From assembly GCA_003480725.1 (NCBI GenBank), contig QUJQ01000009.1, positions 1 through 64,000 on the forward strand: DNA of 64,000 nucleotides, written 5' to 3'. Position 1 is the stretch's first letter; each line of letters opens with the position of its first letter. Both the position numbers and the translations under genes were made by a program. This document shows, one piece after another, positions 53,318 through 62,361 of this stretch. The notes under the pieces are model-generated. The model did no database searches and was not told where the DNA came from. It saw only the letters and a program-made list of their open reading frames with translations. Origin of the DNA: Clostridiaceae bacterium AM27-36LB. GTDB taxonomy: Bacteria; Bacillota; Clostridia; Lachnospirales; Lachnospiraceae.

Positions 53318-55999
53318 TTATGGAATTGGCGCCGGTTCATTACTTTCCTGTGCCGCAGCTCCACCTTGATCCTGCGCTGGTGCTGCCGTTCCTGCGGCCT
53401 GACCGCCGGACAATTCATATTCACTCGGCACATAGACACCGCCACTGTGAACCGTACAGGTTGCTGCCTGCAGATTGGCACTGATACCATATGCCGTATC
53501 CTGCGTTACTGCCTCTGCCACTCCCTCCTGCATTGCCGGAAGAAGCAGTTTCACCTGCGGTACCTGATTCGGGCACATGCTGGTTGCCAGAAGTCCTGTA
53601 TCTGCACAGATATTTACGATCACATGATGATCACAAGTCTCTGTCGGCACGGTTCCTTCTGCAAAATATTCATTTCGCACGATACCTTCCCGACCATCAC
53701 TGTCACACAAGCCAGCCACTGCCAGTTTGCCTGATTTGGTACAGATGGTTGCCTGCACAATTCCTGAAGGTTTCTCAAAATCTTTATTTTCCAGACCTTC
53801 ATGGATCCGGCTCATAACTTTCGCCCACAGTTTCTTGTGGAAGCTGGTCTCACCGGCCTTACTGCTCAGCTCATGCTTATACCCGTTGTTATCATAACCA
53901 ACCCAGATACCTGCCGTGTAATACGGAGACATACCAACAAACCATACGTCACGGTTTTCGGATGTAGTACCGGATTTACCAGCAGTAGTCATATTGGTGA
54001 TCTTCGCCGAACCTGAAGTTCCGCCTGCACCATTGACAACATCTTTCATACAGTCAATGAGAAGCCATGCGTTCTGCTCGGAGATGACCTGCGTCTCCTC
54101 CGGCTCGTTATCCAGGACTACATTTCCCTCATTGTCCACAACCTTGGTGTACATTCTCGGTTTGATATAGTCACCCTTGTTGGCAATACCTGCATAAGCG
54201 GCTGTCAGTTCCAGATTGGATACACCGTTGGTGATTCCACCCAGAGCAGTTGCCTGACCATAGTCTGTATTAGAACCCTCCAGTGACAGGCTGGTAAATC
54301 CAAACCGGAGCAGATAATCAACCGCTACCGGAGTAGTCACATCCGTAATAGTCTTAACTGCCATAATATTCATGGAACGGGTGATCGCCTCACGAATTGT
54401 TGTCCATCCACGATATGGAGTGTTTTTATCCCAGTTCTTTACCAGTCGGCTGTCCGCACCAGAATATGCATACGGTCCATCATATAATACGGTTCCCGGT
54501 CCATAACCCAATTCCTCAAAAGCAGGCGCATAAGCTGCCACGATCTTAAAAGTAGAACCAGGGTTTCTGAGGGAATCAGATGCACGGTTCAAAGTTTTGT
54601 TCGCAGTCTTCTCTCCACGGCCTCCGATCATGGCAACCACTTCGCCAGTTGTCTGATCCATGATCACCATGGAAGCCTGTGGCTGCATGATAAAGGAACA
54701 ATCTTCATAGACCGTATCATCATCTGTAATTCCAAGAGTTGCCACATAACCATCAATAGCTGCCTGTGCATCATCCTTGGAGCTGTACAGAGGTTCATAA
54801 CTGCTGTCATTCTGTTTATAGTAGGCGATCATCATTTCCTGACTGTAATTGGTGGTATCTCCGTTAGGCTTCACCACAGTCATGGCCCACTCAATACCTA
54901 CCTTTACATTGCTCGGGAAATTCTCTTCATTTGCAAATTCTTCATCCAGCGCTTTTTGTATACTGGGACTTTGCGTACTGTAGATCTTCAATCCGCTGCT
55001 ATACAGCGCATTGGACGCCTGGGAATCCGTATATCCGGCTTTTTCCACCAGATCAGCCTTTACCTGATCGATCAGCTCATCTACAAAATAAGAATATACT
55101 GTGTTGGTTGTCTCTGTTGTTTCATTATTTTCCTGGATCCGTGCATATACATCATCTGCCAGTGCGTCTTCATACTCACTCTCTGAGATGTACCCCTGAT
55201 CCATCATATTTTTCAGAACCAGTGCACGACGCTCTTTGTTCTTATCCGGATGTTTGATCGGGTTATATCCAACCGGGCTCTTTGTGATTGCCGCAATAGC
55301 CGCTGCTTCAGAAATATCCAGCTCGCTGACGCTCTTTCCAAAATACCGGTTGGCTGCCGCCTGAACGCCCAGGCAGTTCTGCCCCAGGTTAATGGTATTC
55401 AGATAGCTCTCCAGAATCTCATCCTTAGACATGACCTTTTCCAGCTGGATCGCCAGATACTGCTCCTGCAGCTTTCTCTCGATCTTATCCAGCATGCCGT
55501 CCTCTGACATGAAGTCAAAGACATTATTCTTCAGCAGCTGCTGGGTAATCGTACTTGCACCCTGTGTAGTTCTGAATCCGCTGACTACAAATTTGACTCC
55601 CGCACGGACCATACCCTGAATATCAATTCCATTGTGTTCATAGAAGCGCTCATCCTCGATAGCGATAAATGCTTCCTGCACATGCTTTGGAATATTATCC
55701 AGTTTTACATACGTACGGTTGGTTCCTTCTGCCACAAGCTCTGCCGTCTTGTTACCGTCCGCATCATAGACAACGGATTTATAACCTCTTGGCAGCACAC
55801 TGGCACTGGTAATATCAGGTGCATTTTCCATAACACCTTTAATAATACCGATTCCGCCGCACAGACCGGCGACGCCCAGCGCAATGATCAGCACCAACAG
55901 TGTCTTCATAAAGACGACTCCCAGTTTCCTACCCATCTTGGTACCTTTTCCTTTGAGAGCCTTCTGTTTTCTGGAGGTGCTTTTCTTACTGTAATTCAT
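53318..55999 (-). CDS. Class A penicillin-binding protein, large
   Basis: 893 residues. A basic start and one helix (LLVLIIALGVAGLCGGIGII) precede GT51 (EDERFYEHNGID, GASTITQQLLKN) and the transpeptidase (STFK in NPGSTFKIV, SMN in RSMNIMAV, KSG in AGKSGTTSEN). The C-terminus after about residue 790 has several cysteines (TICTK, CDSDG, ETCDHH, CADTG, MCPN) and ends in an Ala/Gln/Pro-rich tail, which suggests an extracellular disulfide or metal-linked tail. It is the last gene of the ftsE-ftsX-M23-ctp operon, 14 bp after ctp, and AGGAGG precedes the ATG. Confidence 0.94.
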   Translation of the reverse strand: MNYSKKSTSRKQKALKGKGTKMGRKLGVVFMKTLLVLIIALGVAGLCGGIGIIKGVMENAPDITSASVLPRGYKSVVYDADGNKTAELVAEGTNRTYVKLDNIPKHVQEAFIAIEDERFYEHNGIDIQGMVRAGVKFVVSGFRTTQGASTITQQLLKNNVFDFMSEDGMLDKIERKLQEQYLAIQLEKVMSKDEILESYLNTINLGQNCLGVQAAANRYFGKSVSELDISEAAAIAAITKSPVGYNPIKHPDKNKERRALVLKNMMDQGYISESEYEDALADDVYARIQENNETTETTNTVYSYFVDELIDQVKADLVEKAGYTDSQASNALYSSGLKIYSTQSPSIQKALDEEFANEENFPSNVKVGIEWAMTVVKPNGDTTNYSQEMMIAYYKQNDSSYEPLYSSKDDAQAAIDGYVATLGITDDDTVYEDCSFIMQPQASMVIMDQTTGEVVAMIGGRGEKTANKTLNRASDSLRNPGSTFKIVAAYAPAFEELGYGPGTVLYDGPYAYSGADSRLVKNWDKNTPYRGWTTIREAITRSMNIMAVKTITDVTTPVAVDYLLRFGFTSLSLEGSNTDYGQATALGGITNGVSNLELTAAYAGIANKGDYIKPRMYTKVVDNEGNVVLDNEPEETQVISEQNAWLLIDCMKDVVNGAGGTSGSAKITNMTTAGKSGTTSENRDVWFVGMSPYYTAGIWVGYDNNGYKHELSSKAGETSFHKKLWAKVMSRIHEGLENKDFEKPSGIVQATICTKSGKLAVAGLCDSDGREGIVRNEYFAEGTVPTETCDHHVIVNICADTGLLATSMCPNQVPQVKLLLPAMQEGVAEAVTQDTAYGISANLQAATCTVHSGGVYVPSEYELSGGQAAGTAAPAQDQGGAAAQESNEPAPIP

Positions 56000-56013
56000 T
56001 CGTTGGCCTCCTT

Positions 56014-57201
56014 TTATTCGCTCAATACTTCGATTGCCTTCTGCAGCTGGTTATCATCTGCACTTTCTGTATCTTTATCTAAAACAATATCTGGTGCAAT
56101 TCCTACTTCATGAATATTATTTCCTGCCGGAGTATAATATCTGGACACAGTGATCTTAATGGCAGATCCGTCGCTTAAGGGGAACAGGCTCTGCACGATT
56201 CCTTTTCCAAATGTCTGGGTTCCGATCAGGGTTCCCACTCCATAATCTTTAATGGCACCTGCGAAGATCTCGGATGCACTGGCACTGTTTCCATTGACCA
56301 GCACAGCCATCTTTCCGTCAAAATAATGCTCCGCATCGGAATATTCTTCCTGACGATTGCCATATTTATCTTCTGTATAGACGATCAGACCTTCCGGAAG
56401 CAATTCATCCAGAATATTACAAGTCACATCCACCAGTCCGCCTCCGTTGTTGCGAAGATCGATCACAAGATCCTGCATTCCTTCTTCTTTCAACTCATCT
56501 AACGCACTTAAGAACTGATCATCTGTCACATCATCAAATTCTGTGATTCCAATATACCCGATGGTATCTGTGAGCATTCTGCTCTCTACTGTCGGAACTT
56601 CGATCTTTCTTCTGGTTACCGTAAGATCGATCTCCTCAGTGCCTCTCATCACACTGATATCCACAGCTGTGCCTTCTTCCCCTTTCAGATCTGTCACGAC
56701 CAGAGACAGATCCTGTCCGGTTACTTCTTCCCCCTTTACCTTGTAAAGAATGTCGTCAGGCTGAAGTCCCACTTCTTCTGCCGGGGATCCTTCAAACACC
56801 TGTACAACCGTGATGATACCGGTGGAATAGTCCTGGCTCAGCATAGCACCAATACCACTGTAATTGCCATTGGAGCTCTCTATGAAGCTGGCATACTCAT
56901 CTGGTGTATAATAGCAGGTATATATATCTCCAAGTCCTGCCATCATCCCTTTATAGATGCCGCTTTCTACATTCTCATCTGTGTAATCAAAGAGGTAGTA
57001 CTGATTGATATAGTCGTTCAGTTCCTCCATCTTCTCTGTGATCTCTGCTTCATTTTCCAGACTTTTGTTCAGGCTGGTGTGTGTGAACATTTTATAGAAA
57101 TAGGGCGCAGCACATCCGCCCACGCCCATCGCAACCACACACAACAGAATGCCACAGAGCAGCCCTTTTCCAAAAGAATGCCGCTTCGGTCTTTCTTCCA
57201 T
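56014..57201 (-). CDS. ctpA: S41 C-terminal processing peptidase
   Basis: 395 residues. An N-terminal signal anchor is followed by a PDZ domain (about 100-190, VQVFEGSPAEEVGLQPDD) and the S41 protease with the Ser in NGNSASASEIFAG and the Lys in TFGKGIVQS. Ctp proteases trim exported proteins, including wall hydrolases and their regulators. Its place directly behind the FtsEX-controlled M23 hydrolase suggests that protein as a substrate. AAGGAG lies before the ATG. Confidence 0.94.
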   Translation of the reverse strand: MEERPKRHSFGKGLLCGILLCVVAMGVGGCAAPYFYKMFTHTSLNKSLENEAEITEKMEELNDYINQYYLFDYTDENVESGIYKGMMAGLGDIYTCYYTPDEYASFIESSNGNYSGIGAMLSQDYSTGIITVVQVFEGSPAEEVGLQPDDILYKVKGEEVTGQDLSLVVTDLKGEEGTAVDISVMRGTEEIDLTVTRRKIEVPTVESRMLTDTIGYIGITEFDDVTDDQFLSALDELKEEGMQDLVIDLRNNGGGLVDVTCNILDELLPEGLIVYTEDKYGNRQEEYSDAEHYFDGKMAVLVNGNSASASEIFAGAIKDYGVGTLIGTQTFGKGIVQSLFPLSDGSAIKITVSRYYTPAGNNIHEVGIAPDIVLDKDTESADDNQLQKAIEVLSE

Positions 57202-57243
57202 CTGTTGTCTCTCCTTTTTTACTCCTCACATTCTATGTTCCAA

Positions 57244-58500
57244 TCAGTTTACATAGCCCAACGGGTTCACATAACTTCCATTGACGATCACGCCGAAATG
57301 CAGATGCGGTCCGGTTGAAAATCCTGTGGATCCCACAGCAGCGATGGTCTGCCCTTTGGAAACCACATCACCTTCTGATACATAGCGTGCAGAAGCATGC
57401 ATATACACCGTTGATATCCCATTTCCATGGGAAATAACCACATAATTTCCTGCTGAAGAACTATATGCTGAGGTCGTCACTCTGCCGGAAGCCGCTGCTA
57501 CAATGGCAGAGCCCGATGATGCTCCAATATCAATTCCTTTATGATAGGTGGATGCTCCTGCAACCGGTGCCGTACGATTACCAAATGTACTGGTGATCCG
57601 ATGACTGGCTGGACATGGCCACATGAAACCGGAGCTTCCTCCGTCTCCATCACTGGCCGCCGCTTTGGCAGCTGCCGCCGCTGCAATCTGATTCTCCACC
57701 TGTGCCAGCAGCTTTTCCTGTTCGTTCAGCTGCTTTTCATATTCGCTCTGTTCGCCGGAAGCGGAATTGATCTGCTCCTGATAGCTGTTGATCTCGGCTG
57801 TCTTGGCATCCATGGCCTTGTTGACCGCCTGCTTCTGTGCCTGCACTTCACTCAGCAGATCTTCCTGCTCCTGCTTTTCTTCCTCCAGAGCTTCCTTCTG
57901 TTCTTTTATGTCCTGCATGGTATCACTCAGCTTCTGCATCATCCGCTGATCATATTCAGACACCTGTCTTGCATATTCTACCCGATTTATCATATCTGCC
58001 ATACTGTCCGCTTCCAGAAATGCAGCCAGCATCGACGGATTCCCGTTTTCATACAAATAGCAGATCCGCGTTTTCATCATCTCATACTGATCCTGCGCAT
58101 CCGCTTCTGCTTTTTCCAGCTCTTCTGTACGAGCTGCTATATCATCTTCCGTAGCTGCTATATCATCTTCCAGCTTTTTGATCTGGGAAGAAAGAGTATT
58201 CATCTGCCCGTCAAGCTGATTGATATATGACTGAAGATTGCTCTTACTGTTCTTAAGTTCCTTGATCTTGCTCTCTACAGTGGAAATATCAGACTTCAAT
58301 GACTTGATCTGGTCAAGCGCATTATTTCGCTTCTGTTCCAGTTCTTTTGTATAACTGTCGTCCTCTTCTTCCTCATCTTCATCCTCAGACGTGTCCGACT
58401 CTTCTGCCGCATACACACTGTCAATCGCTGTGCTGACCCTGCCAGACGCAAAAGCCAGCACTGCTATGCCAAGCAGGATACCGATCGTTCTTTTTCTCAT
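57244..58500 (-). CDS. EnvC/PcsB-like coiled-coil M23 peptidase
   Basis: 418 residues. A signal peptide (to about residue 30, VYAAEE) and an acidic stretch lead to a long coiled coil (about 50-265) and a C-terminal M23/LytM domain with the zinc ligands HKGIDIG and GPHLHFG. This is the architecture of hydrolases or activators controlled by FtsEX (EnvC, PcsB, CwlO), and ftsEX lies immediately upstream. The LytM zinc residues are complete, so it is likely itself active. A small in-frame tandem duplication encodes DDIAAT/DDIAAR (about 58132-58170). Confidence 0.93.
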   Translation of the reverse strand: MRKRTIGILLGIAVLAFASGRVSTAIDSVYAAEESDTSEDEDEEEEDDSYTKELEQKRNNALDQIKSLKSDISTVESKIKELKNSKSNLQSYINQLDGQMNTLSSQIKKLEDDIAATEDDIAARTEELEKAEADAQDQYEMMKTRICYLYENGNPSMLAAFLEADSMADMINRVEYARQVSEYDQRMMQKLSDTMQDIKEQKEALEEEKQEQEDLLSEVQAQKQAVNKAMDAKTAEINSYQEQINSASGEQSEYEKQLNEQEKLLAQVENQIAAAAAAKAAASDGDGGSSGFMWPCPASHRITSTFGNRTAPVAGASTYHKGIDIGASSGSAIVAAASGRVTTSAYSSSAGNYVVISHGNGISTVYMHASARYVSEGDVVSKGQTIAAVGSTGFSTGPHLHFGVIVNGSYVNPLGYVN

Positions 58501-58524
58501 GTTCAGCCTCCGGCCTGCACTCCT

Positions 58525-59433
58525 CTATACCTTCAGATGTCTCTGAATGGTCACTATACTTCCAAAAAATCCAATTCCCACACCCAGTGCCATACCTACC
58601 GGAAGCAGAGTCTGGAACAGCTGCGCTGCAGGAAGAAAATCCATCACATTGCTCAGTCCTGTAAACTGGGTTCCCACATAAGTGATCAGTTTATTATACA
58701 GGAAATACAGAAGGATCAGCGGGAAGATCGCTCCCACCAGTCCGATCACAATACCTTCAATAAGAAACGGTGCTTTGATAAAGGAATTCTTCGCTCCGAT
58801 CAGTCTCATAATACCAATCTCTTCTCTTCTGACGGAGATACCAATAGCAACTGTATTATTGATCAGGAAGATCGCTACTGCCAGCAGCAGTCCGATAATT
58901 GCAACCGACACATAACTGACCAGTCTGTTGAAATCTGTCAGCATGGATGCAACCGAATCTGAACGGTTTACTTTTCTTACCTTATCCAGTGATTCAATAT
59001 AGGTGACCAGATCATCCTGTTTGGAAATATCCTTCATATAGATCTCAAGGTTCGAACTGTTTGCCAGCGGGTTATCATCTACAAATGCCTCAGCGACTTC
59101 CGGATTGCCTTCAAAATATTTCTCCTGATAGCTTTTCCATGCTTCGTCCGCTGAAACATAGACAACCTCCGAGACACCGTCACGCTTGGTCAGTCCCTGC
59201 CCGATCTCCAGGATCTCATCCTCTGTGGTTCCTTCGTCAAACAGAACCGTTACTGCAACACCCTCTTCTGCTTCTCTTACAAAATGCTGAAAATTCTGTA
59301 CCATACAGAAAAAGATGCCAAACATAAATATACATGCTGCCATGGTTGCCATGGAGGCCAGTGAAAATAACTTGTTTCTCCAGATATTTTTAAATCCCTG
59401 CTTAAAGCAGTATCCTATCGTATTGAATCTCAT
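58525..59433 (-). CDS. ftsX: Cell division ABC transporter permease FtsX
   Basis: 302 residues: a cytoplasmic N-terminus, a first helix (LASMATMAACIFMFGIFF), an extracytoplasmic loop (about 45-165) and three more helices in the C-terminal half. FtsX does not transport but relays the state of FtsE ATPase to an outside wall hydrolase through its large loop. It overlaps ftsE by 4 bp and is followed after 24 bp by the M23 protein it would control. Confidence 0.96.
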   Translation of the reverse strand: MRFNTIGYCFKQGFKNIWRNKLFSLASMATMAACIFMFGIFFCMVQNFQHFVREAEEGVAVTVLFDEGTTEDEILEIGQGLTKRDGVSEVVYVSADEAWKSYQEKYFEGNPEVAEAFVDDNPLANSSNLEIYMKDISKQDDLVTYIESLDKVRKVNRSDSVASMLTDFNRLVSYVSVAIIGLLLAVAIFLINNTVAIGISVRREEIGIMRLIGAKNSFIKAPFLIEGIVIGLVGAIFPLILLYFLYNKLITYVGTQFTGLSNVMDFLPAAQLFQTLLPVGMALGVGIGFFGSIVTIQRHLKV

Positions 59434-60110
59434 CCGATGTACCCGCTTTCTTTCTCGTCTTCCGTAATGATTCCCTTCTGCATACGGATCACTCGTTTTT
59501 TCATCGTATTAACGATTGCCTGATCATGTGTAACCACAAGCACCGTCGTACCGCGGGCATTGATCTCCTCCAGAAGCTTCATGATCTCTCTGGAGGTCTT
59601 GGGGTCAAGATTTCCGGTCGGCTCATCTGCCAGCAGGATATCCGGGCTGTTCACCAGCGCACGCGCCAGTGCCACTCTCTGCTGTTCTCCACCGGAGAGC
59701 TGTCTTGGAAATGACTTGTATTTTTCTGCCAGTCCCACCAGCGACAGCATGGCCGGAACATTTTTCTTGATCTCTTTGATTGGTGTAACAACAACTCTCT
59801 GGGCAAATGCCACATTCTCATATACATTTCTGTCTTTCAGAAGACGGAAATCCTGGAATACACATCCGATCTTTCTGCGGTATTTGGGGATCGCGCGCTT
59901 TTTCATACGTCCAAGATTCACACCATTTACACGGATCGTTCCGCTGGTGGGTTCCAGTTCCTTCAAAAGCAGCTTGATCAGTGTTGATTTACCCGAACCG
60001 CTGTCACCTACCACAAATACAAATTCTCCCCGCTCAATATGCAGGCTGATCCCATTGATGGCGCCCACACCATTGGGATATTCTTTCACCACGTTTTCCA
60101 GTACGATCAT
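59430..60110 (-). CDS. ftsE: Cell division ABC ATPase FtsE
   Basis: 226 residues with Walker A GDSGSGKSTLI, signature LSGGEQQRVALARAL, Walker B LLADEPTGNLD and VVTHD. Partner of FtsX at the membrane. AGGAGG precedes the ATG. A compact GCGGCA/TGCCGC hairpin at 60141-60155 lies between it and the upstream regulator gene, without a proper T-run, so co-transcription with that gene cannot be excluded. Confidence 0.97.
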   Translation of the reverse strand: MIVLENVVKEYPNGVGAINGISLHIERGEFVFVVGDSGSGKSTLIKLLLKELEPTSGTIRVNGVNLGRMKKRAIPKYRRKIGCVFQDFRLLKDRNVYENVAFAQRVVVTPIKEIKKNVPAMLSLVGLAEKYKSFPRQLSGGEQQRVALARALVNSPDILLADEPTGNLDPKTSREIMKLLEEINARGTTVLVVTHDQAIVNTMKKRVIRMQKGIITEDEKESGYIG

Positions 60111-60165
60111 GGAAATCCTCCTAAGTGTCTTACTTCAGCAGCGGCATACTGCCGCGGGAGACTTT

Positions 60166-61251
60166 TTAATAATCCAGAGTCTCCATATACTTCATATATT
60201 TTACAACCATCAGTGCGATCTTGAACGTGATGGCATCTTCAAACACACGAATATCAAGTCCTGTGGACTTTTGTAACTTATCCAGACGATATACCAGAGT
60301 ATTTCTGTGAATGTAGAGCTGTCTGGAAGTCTCCGATACATTCAGGCTGTTCTCGAAGAACTTATTAATCGTTGTCAGCGTCTCTTCATCAAAATCATCC
60401 GGCGATCTGCCGTCAAAGATCTCTCTGATAAACATCTTGCACAGCGGAATCGGAAGCTGATAGATCAGACGGCCAATTCCCAGGGAGCTGTACGCAATAA
60501 TATCTCTGTCATCAAAGAAAATACGTCCCACATCCAAAGCCATCTTGGCTTCCTTGTAGGATCTGGATACTTCCTTGATCTCACCTACAATGGTTCCCAG
60601 CGCCACATGAATATCTTCTCCATCCTGTGCCACTGCATCTTTCATGGCTTCTGCTTCCTGGAACATCTCATCATAGCCTTCATTCAATGCCAGTTCTTTT
60701 ACCACGATCACGTTCTTCTCATCTACGGCTGTAATGAAATCTCTGGATTTCGCACCATAGAGATTACGCACGCTGTCCAGTGCTGCATTCACACGCTCGC
60801 GGTCGCTTTCTATAATAAATACCACACGACGTACTTCTGTTGCAATATGCAGTTTCTTTGCACGGTTATAAATATCTACCAGAAGCAGATTATCAAGCAG
60901 CAGGTTCTTGATAAAATTATCTTTATCAAAACGCTCTTTATAAGCAGTCAGAAGACTGGTCAGCTGGAAGGACGCCATCTTTCCCACCATATAAACGTCA
61001 TCACTGGATCCCTTTGCCAGTAGAATGTACTCCAGCTGATTTTCATCAAATACCTTAAAAAACTGATATCCATGAACCACCTGACTGTCTGCCGGTGATG
61101 AAATAAAAGCCGCGACTTCACCGCCAAAATTCTCCGGCTGTGCTTCTGTTGACGCAAGGGTCTGTCCCTCCATGTCCAGTACGCACAGGTCGATCCTGGT
61201 AATCCCCTTCAGTCCATCAATGGTGTTTTGAAGTATCTGATTCGAAATCAT
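60166..61251 (-). CDS. PucR/CdaR-type transcriptional regulator
   Basis: 361 residues. A GGDEF-like CdaR middle region (VALGTIVGEIKEVSRSYKEAKMALDVG) is followed by the PucR C-terminal helix-turn-helix (FFENSLNVSETSRQLYIHRNTLVYRLDKL). Its N-terminus resembles the sugar diacid recognition domain (QILQNTIDGLKGITRIDLCVLD). These regulators control use of sugar diacids or purines, but no such pathway lies here. The name is unrelated to the c-di-AMP regulator cdaR earlier in the window. AAGGAG is 10 bp before the ATG. Confidence 0.87.
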   Translation of the reverse strand: MISNQILQNTIDGLKGITRIDLCVLDMEGQTLASTEAQPENFGGEVAAFISSPADSQVVHGYQFFKVFDENQLEYILLAKGSSDDVYMVGKMASFQLTSLLTAYKERFDKDNFIKNLLLDNLLLVDIYNRAKKLHIATEVRRVVFIIESDRERVNAALDSVRNLYGAKSRDFITAVDEKNVIVVKELALNEGYDEMFQEAEAMKDAVAQDGEDIHVALGTIVGEIKEVSRSYKEAKMALDVGRIFFDDRDIIAYSSLGIGRLIYQLPIPLCKMFIREIFDGRSPDDFDEETLTTINKFFENSLNVSETSRQLYIHRNTLVYRLDKLQKSTGLDIRVFEDAITFKIALMVVKYMKYMETLDY

Positions 61252-61434
61252 AGCATGTCCTCTCCTTTACAACGATTCTTTTTTCCCCTGAAACCCCTAG
61301 ATACTAAATATCTACGTTATATAATAATGCAAAATAGCAAAAAAAGAAAGAACTTTTTTATGAATTTTTATGCATAAATCCATGACAGCTCACATAAAGT
61401 GTAGTCAAAGAAACCCCGATACAGGAGTCCATCC

Positions 61435-61869
61435 ATGAGTTCAAAAACCAGAATATGGGTCTTCCATATGAAAGAACTGATCTATACCGCCATCTTTGTT
61501 GTACTGGGCATCGTACTGCTTCTGCTCCTGATCTTTATGTTCTCAGAAGACCATTCAGAACGCACTCTTACGGATCTCTCCGGTAAATATACAGCCGGGA
61601 TCTACACTGCTTCCATGACTCTTGGCGGCAGTCCGGTGGAAATCGCAGTCACTGTGGACCGGGACTACATCTCTTCCATCACCTTTCATCAGCTGGATGA
61701 GACCGTAGCAGCCATGTATCCTCTGATGGAACCGGCTCTTCATGATCTCTCCGCTCAGATCTGTGAAAAGCAGTCTGCGGAGGATGTCTCTTATTCCGAA
61801 GACAGCCAGTATACCTCCATGATGCTCATGAGCACCATCCGCACTGCTCTGGAAAAAGCCGAAAAATAA
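61435..61869 (+). CDS. Small single-pass membrane protein, possibly FMN-binding-like
   Basis: 144 residues: a short N-terminus, one strong helix (AIFVVLGIVLLLLLIFMF) and an exported domain of about 100 residues. The domain opens GKYTAGIYTASMTLGGSPVEIAV, recalling the start of FMN-binding (FMN_bind) domains, but without a clear flavin-attachment Thr motif. AGGAG lies 7 bp before the ATG. It stands alone on the plus strand and shares a terminator with the convergent lspA-like gene. Function is unknown. Confidence 0.7.
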   Translation: MSSKTRIWVFHMKELIYTAIFVVLGIVLLLLLIFMFSEDHSERTLTDLSGKYTAGIYTASMTLGGSPVEIAVTVDRDYISSITFHQLDETVAAMYPLMEPALHDLSAQICEKQSAEDVSYSEDSQYTSMMLMSTIRTALEKAEK

Positions 61870-61871
61870 AA

Positions 61872-61911
61872 GAAGCCACTCCCGGAAGTCTTATCTTCGG
61901 GAATGGCCTTC
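61872..61911. terminator. Bidirectional terminator overlapping the lspA-like stop
   Basis: GAAGCCACTCCCGGAAG (61872-61888) pairs with CTTCGGGAATGGCCTTC (61895-61911), one or two mismatches. The minus-strand stop codon falls in the loop. Confidence 0.7.
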
Positions 61912-62358
61912 TCTTCCAAGCCAGACAAGCACAGCACCTGCCATAATAAAGAAGTCTGACAGATTAAATACCAGCTCATTCAACCGTTTCCATGGTGAAT
62001 GGAAACGGATATAATCTGTTACATAACCTTTCCTGCAACGATCATACAGGTTGGACAATGCTCCTCCCAGCAGGAACGTATATCCAGTCTTCTCCATCTT
62101 CCGATCTGGCTTTGTCAGCACCCACGCAAACATAGCAGCAATTCCTGCAGTTACACAGCTGCTCCAGCGGATGATCTTGTCCATGTGTCCCCTGGCATGT
62201 CCTCCGGCTGTTCCATAATTATGCAATCGCTTAATCCCTGCCAGCCCTCCAGGAAGAAGATGTTCTTCTTCCTGTTCAGGCAGCTGCTCGATCTCCTGCT
62301 TCACTGCATGATCCAGTTGAAACAGTCCCAAAGCAAGTTGTACATATAATAATTTCAT
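61891..62358 (-). CDS. Divergent signal peptidase II (LspA-like)
   Basis: 155 residues. The C-terminal half shows the aspartyl-protease signature of lipoprotein signal peptidase: GALSNLYDRCRKGYVTDYI and VFNLSDFFIMAGAVLVW, so both catalytic Asp are present (VTD and LSD). The N-terminal half is diverged: LFQLDHAVKQE corresponds to the usual DQxxK, and HNYGTAGG replaces NxGAAF, with a polar acidic stretch (EQLPEQEEEHL) instead of a hydrophobic loop. It would cleave lipoprotein signal peptides, but could be a paralogue with a special role. It starts 4 bp after clpX. Confidence 0.78.
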   Translation of the reverse strand: MKLLYVQLALGLFQLDHAVKQEIEQLPEQEEEHLLPGGLAGIKRLHNYGTAGGHARGHMDKIIRWSSCVTAGIAAMFAWVLTKPDRKMEKTGYTFLLGGALSNLYDRCRKGYVTDYIRFHSPWKRLNELVFNLSDFFIMAGAVLVWLGREGHSRR

Positions 62359-62361
62359 CTC

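Noticed and set aside
53127..53369. Small plus-strand open frames inside the palindrome, and a minus-strand one at 52766-53176
   Set aside because: They are translations of the repeat units and share repeated peptide pieces; no ribosome site.
58132..58170. Short tandem repeat as a possible CRISPR or phase-variable tract
   Set aside because: It is an in-frame duplication of a coiled-coil segment; no spacer pattern and no homopolymer tract.
60141..60155. GCGGCA/TGCCGC hairpin between the PucR-type gene and ftsE
   Set aside because: No adjacent T-run on either strand, so not called as a terminator.
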